This document shows, in pieces, positions 53,098 through 57,350 of a DNA stretch of 57,350 bases. The position numbers and the translations under genes are program-made. Source of the stretch: JAHJBR01 sp040757035 (GTDB taxonomy: Archaea; Micrarchaeota; Micrarchaeia; Anstonellales; Bilamarchaeaceae); assembly GCA_040757035.1 (NCBI GenBank), contig JBFLYM010000004.1:1-57350 (forward strand), given 5' to 3'. Numbering within the stretch: position 1 is the stretch's first letter; each line of letters opens with the position of its first letter. The notes under the pieces are model-generated. The model was not told the DNA's origin, did not search any database, and was given only the letters and a program-made list of their open reading frames with translations.

Positions 53098-54147
53098 TTA
53101 CTCTCGACAATTTCCAAATTGAGTTGTCACGGTACTATTCAGTGTAGTATTGCATTCCGAAGGTAAAACATTAAATGCTTTGCACACAGCAATTTTTATT
53201 TCCTCTGGAGTGTACGCATCAACATTAGCTATTTTACCATTTATCACAAATGTTGGCGAACCTCGCACACCATATTGCTTATTTAAATCTTTTTCAACAG
53301 GGAATTGCGGATAGCGAGAAGCAATCCAACTAGACTTATCGTTATATAGATTGGTAATATTATATTCCGCATCAGTTGAATTATAACATGCATCAAACTT
53401 AGTTTTATTTATTTTTGAACTGCTAAAGCAAAGTGTGCTATTTATATTAGTTACAAAACAAGAAAGATACTCCCAATATTTTGATTCTTCTTCTTTTTGT
53501 ATACAATATTGTCTTAGATTCTCTTGAAGCTCCCCTGAGTCTGGATGCATTATATAATCAACAAATCTTATTTTAAAATCTGCCTTTCCTTTTAGAAAAT
53601 TTTGAACCGGTAAAATACCTTTCTCAGCCTGAATACCATATGGGCAATAACTCATTACAAAAACTTCTACCAAGGGTTTATCTGATTTAACGATTTGAAA
53701 TGAATCATTTTGTTTAGCTTGCAAAATTTGAGCTTCTAATTGTTTTATTTTTTCAGCAAATACATCCAATTCTTCTGCGTTGCTATAGATATATTGAAGA
53801 TTTCGCGATACTGGAATGAGTATGGCCCTATTTTCATCATCAGAAAAATTCAATAATACAAATTCGCCATTGTCTTTTGCATTATTAAACTTAAGTGTAA
53901 CATTTTGACTATATTGTACACGTATAAATGCTTCAATAGTTTCTTTAACTTTTAAAATTTTTTCTTGCGAAAATTGAGTGTTTTGTATAAAAGTATTATT
54001 TGTTATTTGTATGATAGTTGTATTGTTAGCAGGTTGAAAAGGATTACTCATAGGCCAAATATTAATACATCCAATAACAAATATCATTATTATCGCTAAT
54101 GCATAAACCGTAATTATATTCTTGTTTATTTTGCTCATATATACCAT
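53098..54147 (-). CDS. Thioredoxin-fold (DsbA-like) lipoprotein
   Basis: 349 residues (start could be the second Met, four residues in). The N-terminal hydrophobic segment ends FVIGCIN, lipobox-like, so it is probably membrane-anchored and extracellular. A coiled linker (EKIKQLEAQILQAK) is followed by the thioredoxin fold from about 165: VEVFVMSYCPYGIQ with a CPYG site that keeps the first Cys but not the second, and the cis-Pro loop RGSPTFVING. Seven further cysteines lie later. It may handle disulfides of the many Cys-rich exported proteins in this window. It is near in type to GILT/VKOR-linked thiol proteins. Confidence 0.8.
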   Translation of the reverse strand: MVYMSKINKNIITVYALAIIMIFVIGCINIWPMSNPFQPANNTTIIQITNNTFIQNTQFSQEKILKVKETIEAFIRVQYSQNVTLKFNNAKDNGEFVLLNFSDDENRAILIPVSRNLQYIYSNAEELDVFAEKIKQLEAQILQAKQNDSFQIVKSDKPLVEVFVMSYCPYGIQAEKGILPVQNFLKGKADFKIRFVDYIMHPDSGELQENLRQYCIQKEEESKYWEYLSCFVTNINSTLCFSSSKINKTKFDACYNSTDAEYNITNLYNDKSSWIASRYPQFPVEKDLNKQYGVRGSPTFVINGKIANVDAYTPEEIKIAVCKAFNVLPSECNTTLNSTVTTQFGNCRE

Positions 54148-54209
54148 TTCCTCGTTTTTGTTATTTATCGTTTTGCTTATATTTAACCAACTATTTATTA
54201 TTTTAAAAT

Positions 54210-54695
54210 TCAGTTTTTAATGTGTTCAATAATTCCGTGTTTTGTAGGCTTTAATACAATTATCACATCAGCAGTATTTTTTAATGCTATTGAAAATGCT
54301 AAGTCAAAAGCAATAACAATCGTTTTTTTCTTATATTTTTTTGCTTTTTTAAGTACAGGAATAAAATCAGTATCTCGCGTCATAAGCGCAAGAATATCCG
54401 TATCCTTTTCCATTATATATTCCATTGCTTCTACGGCCATGGTAACATCAACATCACCAGTGGTTATTTCAACTCCAAGACCTTGATTTACCATTGCTTC
54501 TATGAGTTTATCAGATGCATATTGATCAAGGTAAACTTTTGCAATACGAATATTGCCATATTTCTGAAGTTCATTTTTCACTTTCTTCAAATCAATGTCC
54601 ACTCCTTTTCTTATATTATTAGGACCATCTACAAGAAATACAATTTGATCGCTTTTATTTCTTCCGAAAATGGTATCAAAAAAACCTTTATTCAT
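54210..54695 (-). CDS. NYN/PIN-like domain protein (LabA/TIGR00288 type)
   Basis: 161 residues. VFLVDGPNNIRKG near residue 20, GDVDVTMAVEAM near 82 and LMTRDTDFIPVLKKAKK near 103 supply the acidic residues of a PIN-like metal-dependent nuclease site. It is conserved in archaea and predicted to act on RNA; the substrate is not known. There are short AT-rich gaps on either side. Confidence 0.85.
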   Translation of the reverse strand: MNKGFFDTIFGRNKSDQIVFLVDGPNNIRKGVDIDLKKVKNELQKYGNIRIAKVYLDQYASDKLIEAMVNQGLGVEITTGDVDVTMAVEAMEYIMEKDTDILALMTRDTDFIPVLKKAKKYKKKTIVIAFDLAFSIALKNTADVIIVLKPTKHGIIEHIKN

Positions 54696-54791
54696 AAAGT
54701 CATCAACTGTTTAATTTATAAGATTATTAAATATAAAGTAATTTCGTCATAGATTATACCGAACCATCAAGGACCAAAGGTTCGCGGAAGC

Positions 54792-55514
54792 TTATATTAA
54801 ATGATCTAATTTGAATAACCTAATCGCATTTTTTGCCGTATGTTCTGCAATTATGTCAATGTCAAGTTTTTTAATTTCAGCGATATATTGAATCGCACAC
54901 TTAACTTCATAAAAATTTTTTGCAACATAAGGCGAATCAGTTTCAACCAATATATTTTCTAATGCAACATTATTTATAATCTTTTTCCTTTCTTTCGAAT
55001 ATACGGGGGGGATTGAAATAAGTGCGCCAAGATCAATCGCTTTTTCAGCTTCTTTGAGTGTGCCTGAAAAAAAATGCATCATTATCCCACTTTTCAATTT
55101 GCGCTCGCGCAAAATGTTGATTACTTCTGTCTCTGCTTCACGCGAATGAATAACCATCGGAAGTTTTATTTCCTCAACGAGCGAAAGCATTCTTTCAAAA
55201 AGTATTTTTTCCCTTTTTATTTCATCCTTACTTTTGGCCCAGTGAAAATCAAGTCCTATCTCTCCAATTGCAACAGGTGAATGTTTTTTTATTTCCGCAA
55301 TCCAAAGTTCTAGATTTGAGATTCCTTCTTTTACCGCAGTTTGCGGCGCAACGCCAAGTACATAAGGCAGATTATATTTTTTTGCGATTGCTACATTTGC
55401 GATGTTTGACGAGTGCGAATACCCAGTTGTAATCGGAAGCAAACCATTTTGCATTTTTATTGTTTTATAGCTGTCCAAATGGCAATGTGCATCAACAATG
55501 AGGGAAGCTGACAT
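54792..55514 (-). CDS. TatD-family metal-dependent hydrolase
   Basis: 240 residues. Metal ligands in order: VDAHCHLDS (H-x-H), GEIGLDFHW (Glu), MVIHSREAE (His), MMHFFSG (His) and VETDSPYV (Asp). Family members are DNases or exonucleases in the TIM-barrel hydrolase superfamily. Confidence 0.88.
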   Translation of the reverse strand: MSASLIVDAHCHLDSYKTIKMQNGLLPITTGYSHSSNIANVAIAKKYNLPYVLGVAPQTAVKEGISNLELWIAEIKKHSPVAIGEIGLDFHWAKSKDEIKREKILFERMLSLVEEIKLPMVIHSREAETEVINILRERKLKSGIMMHFFSGTLKEAEKAIDLGALISIPPVYSKERKKIINNVALENILVETDSPYVAKNFYEVKCAIQYIAEIKKLDIDIIAEHTAKNAIRLFKLDHLI

Positions 55515-55600
55515 GAGAAATGTTTATAAATACCGAAATATTAATCCTTATGTGTTCTAAATTTTATAAAGTTATCAGATTTTTTTATAAAATATGCATA

Positions 55601-55664
55601 TTATTAGATTTCAACTGTATTAGATTTTAACTGAGTTTGATATTATCAGATCGCTAAAGATCGC
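55601..55664. repeat. Short tandem repeats before the aIF5A gene
   Basis: tattagatttcaactg / tattagattttaactg (16-bp unit, 2 copies) and gatcgctaaa / gatcgctaag (10-bp unit, 2 copies) lie in the 166-bp divergent region between tatD and the aIF5A gene. The ttggtggttttatg just after them gives a ribosome-binding site for the aIF5A start. Confidence 0.6.
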
Positions 55665-55680
55665 TAAGTTTGGTGGTTTT

Positions 55681-56076
55681 ATGAGTAATGAAAAAATTTT
55701 TGTTACAGCAAAAGATTTAAAGGAAGGTAAATATCTTCTTATTGATGACATTCCATGTAAGGCTGTAGAGATAGATATCTCTAAATCAGGAAAGCACGGA
55801 GGGGCAAAAATGCGCATTGTTGCAATAGGAATTTTTGATGGTCAGAAAAAAACATTGCTTGTTCCTGGTGATCAGGATGTGGAAGCTCCGATAATTGAAA
55901 GAAAGAGCGTTCAAATTATGAGTGTAAATGGGAAAACAGCGCAAGTTATGGACAATGATTCGTATGAAATGTATGATTTAGAAATCCCTGATGAATATAT
56001 GGTTAATGCGCAGGCTGGGAAAGAAGCAGAAGTACTTCAGGCCATGGGTAGAAGAAAAATTGAAAGAATAAAATGA
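55681..56076 (+). CDS. eif5A: Translation factor aIF5A
   Basis: 131 residues. The N-terminal SH3-like domain carries SKSGKHGGAKMRI, with Lys38 as the expected hypusine or deoxyhypusine site; the C-terminal OB domain follows. It relieves ribosome stalling at difficult peptides such as proline runs. It is followed after 10 nt by the S24e gene. Confidence 0.95.
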   Translation: MSNEKIFVTAKDLKEGKYLLIDDIPCKAVEIDISKSGKHGGAKMRIVAIGIFDGQKKTLLVPGDQDVEAPIIERKSVQIMSVNGKTAQVMDNDSYEMYDLEIPDEYMVNAQAGKEAEVLQAMGRRKIERIK

Positions 56077-56086
56077 TGGTGGGAAA

Positions 56087-56416
56087 ATGGATATAACAAT
56101 TAATACTACGGAAAACGATATTCTTGGAAGAAAAGAGATTATCGCGAATATTCAATTTGATAAAAGTACTCCCACTAGAAAAGAAATAAAGGAAATCATC
56201 TCTGCAAAAATTGGTGCAAATCCTGACAATACTGTGCTTAGAGAAGTAAAATCAAGATTTGGAGTGCGAAGTATTAGAGCGGTTCTTCATGTTTATCCAA
56301 CGAAAGAAACGGCGTTGTTATTCGAACCAAAACACATACTTATACGCGATGGTATGGCTGAAAAAAAACAAAAAAAAGAAAAAAAGAAGATTTCTCCTCC
56401 TCCAACGAAAAAATGA
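56087..56416 (+). CDS. rps24e: 30S ribosomal protein S24e
   Basis: 109 residues. NPLLGRKE-like NDILGRKEIIANIQF, STPTRKEIKEIISAKIGANPDNTVLREVKSRFG in sense, and a C-terminal Lys-rich tail typical of archaeal S24e. It is probably cotranscribed with aIF5A. Confidence 0.93.
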   Translation: MDITINTTENDILGRKEIIANIQFDKSTPTRKEIKEIISAKIGANPDNTVLREVKSRFGVRSIRAVLHVYPTKETALLFEPKHILIRDGMAEKKQKKEKKKISPPPTKK

Positions 56417-56434
56417 GTTTTCACTCTTCTTTTT

Positions 56435-57052
56435 TCATCTTAACAAGCTTCCAGCAACCCCTCCTATAATTGAACAAATTATATTAGAACTAGACTTATT
56501 CCCTATGCCTCTTTCCTCAAATACACCTGCGATGCTGTCTGCAATACTGCCTAAAAATCCTCCAACCCCGATCATAAATGCTGTGGTTGGTTTCACTCCA
56601 AAAATAAACACCGCGCATGCACCTATAACAAGCGCGCCTGCGAAACTCATTATCGTACCCATTGTACTCATTGCTCCGCTTGTTCCTGGCACAACTTCTT
56701 TAAAGGAAAAGAGGGATATTGGTTTATTTTTTCCAAGCACACCCAACTCAGAACCAAATTTATCAGCTGTCACTGCAGCTACAGAAGTTATAAATGGGAG
56801 AACCCCAAAAATATTATGTCCAACTACGAACAGAGTTGGTACAATGCCATTGCTTAGTACGTTTTCCCAACTTCTTTCATATTCATAAATACCAGATTCT
56901 TTTTTTTCTTCTGCCCCATAACGCGTAACTATTACAGATATTATAAGAAAAATTATTAAGAATGCAAGATATTCTTTTCCACCATAAACAAAAACCACTA
57001 TACCAAGAAGAAAAGAAAACATAAGCCCTTTTTTATCAAGCATTAAAGACAT
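56435..57052 (-). CDS. DUF92/TMEM19-family membrane protein
   Basis: 205 residues, about six membrane segments. The family motifs RSWENVLSNGIVPTLF, ADKFGSELGVLG and VVPGTSGAMSTMGTI are present. A plant member (VTE6) is a phytyl-phosphate kinase, so a role in isoprenoid-phosphate metabolism is possible here. The ATG touches the stop of the upstream gene, so the two are cotranscribed. Confidence 0.85.
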   Translation of the reverse strand: MSLMLDKKGLMFSFLLGIVVFVYGGKEYLAFLIIFLIISVIVTRYGAEEKKESGIYEYERSWENVLSNGIVPTLFVVGHNIFGVLPFITSVAAVTADKFGSELGVLGKNKPISLFSFKEVVPGTSGAMSTMGTIMSFAGALVIGACAVFIFGVKPTTAFMIGVGGFLGSIADSIAGVFEERGIGNKSSSNIICSIIGGVAGSLLR

Positions 57053-57350
57053 TATTCCACTCTTATTTCATTATTTTCTTCCAAAGCTATTTTTCTTTCT
57101 ATAAACTTTGAAATTATATACGCATTTGTTTTGATATGCATAGTGAGGGTAGAAGTTTTAAATCTTGACCTTCCGCTTGCGAGTGCCGCATAAACAAGAA
57201 TCTGATCTGCGAGATGCTTATCTACTTGACTTCGCCATGGGCCGTGGGCATTGCGCCCCGAACCAATATGGCACCTAATTATTGAAAGGATGTGCGCTTC
57301 ATTTATTTGGTGATAAAATGAATGCAGACACATCCATATCTTTAGGCGGA
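57052..57350 (-). CDS. rtcA: RNA 3'-terminal phosphate cyclase, C-terminal part (runs off the window)
   Basis: The last ~60 residues match RtcA: VDKHLADQILVYAALASG, SRFKTSTLTMHIKTNAYIISKFI. The frame stays open to the window edge, but the ~35 residues before VDKHL (LHSFYHQINEAHIL..., GSGRNAHGPWRS) do not look like the usual family sequence, so a frameshift or divergence is possible. RtcA makes 2',3'-cyclic phosphate RNA ends. Confidence 0.7.
   Translation of the reverse strand, partial: RLKIWMCLHSFYHQINEAHILSIIRCHIGSGRNAHGPWRSQVDKHLADQILVYAALASGRSRFKTSTLTMHIKTNAYIISKFIERKIALEENNEIRVE

Noticed and set aside
52923..53117. 64-residue minus-strand ORF
   Set aside because: It overlaps exons 1 and 2 and intron 2 of the tRNA-Leu gene and has no family resemblance.

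Overview
The window is an AT-rich archaeal chromosome segment. It carries archaeal Hjc resolvase, Orc1/Cdc6, Cdc48 with a C-terminal Met-Tyr-Arg, RNA polymerase subunits Rpo7, Spt4 and Rpo6, a tRNA-intron endonuclease subunit, aIF5A, S24e, archaeal-type PheS and GlyRS, SecDF and a class III signal-peptide pilin. Many genes show a TATA-like box about 25 nt before the start codon, as in leaderless archaeal transcripts. The content (ERG8-type phosphomevalonate kinase plus diphosphomevalonate decarboxylase, a bacterial-type GrpE-DnaK-DnaJ set, many lineage-specific membrane proteins, an intron-rich tRNA) suggests a DPANN archaeon, perhaps Micrarchaeota/ARMAN-like. That placement is inference.

Layout. 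Positions 1-450 hold a truncated gene tail and one arm of a ~125 bp inverted repeat. 454-7493: a DUF4143-type ATPase, hjc, two mevalonate-pathway genes, a membrane protein and cdc48. 7525-7856: an RNase P RNA not covered by any ORF. 7928-10896: a second DUF4143 ATPase, orc1/cdc6 and an endA-like gene. 10897-11549: a gene-free stretch with a possible pseudoknotted RNA, tandem repeats and a coding remnant. 11550-16907 (minus): two surface or signalling membrane proteins, pheS and a secreted membrane-anchored protein.

16960-34358 (plus) is the most unusual region. It has six consecutive polytopic membrane proteins sharing one architecture, then a 1253-residue Cys-rich lipoprotein-like protein, a ~1997-residue single-pass protein with a parallel beta-helix ectodomain and a ~880-residue cytoplasmic part, and a triple zinc ribbon. 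Several junctions are ATGA overlaps, so it looks like one operon. I infer a cell-surface or envelope-spanning machine, loosely like the multi-VirB6 type IV secretion systems, but no motor ATPase is visible here.

34396-44432 is mostly housekeeping: acylphosphatase/coiled coil, glutamine synthetase, SecD/SecF, spt4, rpo7, a PH-domain membrane protein, rpo6, GlyRS and a TauE-like permease. 44446-46438 is a scar region with the second arm of the inverted repeat, an IS200/IS605-like end, a third DUF4143 ATPase, a gene-tail remnant and a duplicated piece of the glutamate dehydrogenase gene. 46439-52447: glutamate dehydrogenase, a pilin, dnaJ-dnaK-grpE and a divergent helix-turn-helix regulator. 52601-53081 (minus): a tRNA-Leu(UAG) gene that I reconstruct as broken by three introns, the largest of 274 nt in the T arm. 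53098-57350: a thioredoxin-fold lipoprotein, a NYN/PIN-like protein, TatD, aIF5A, S24e, a DUF92 membrane protein and the C-terminal end of an RNA 3'-phosphate cyclase.
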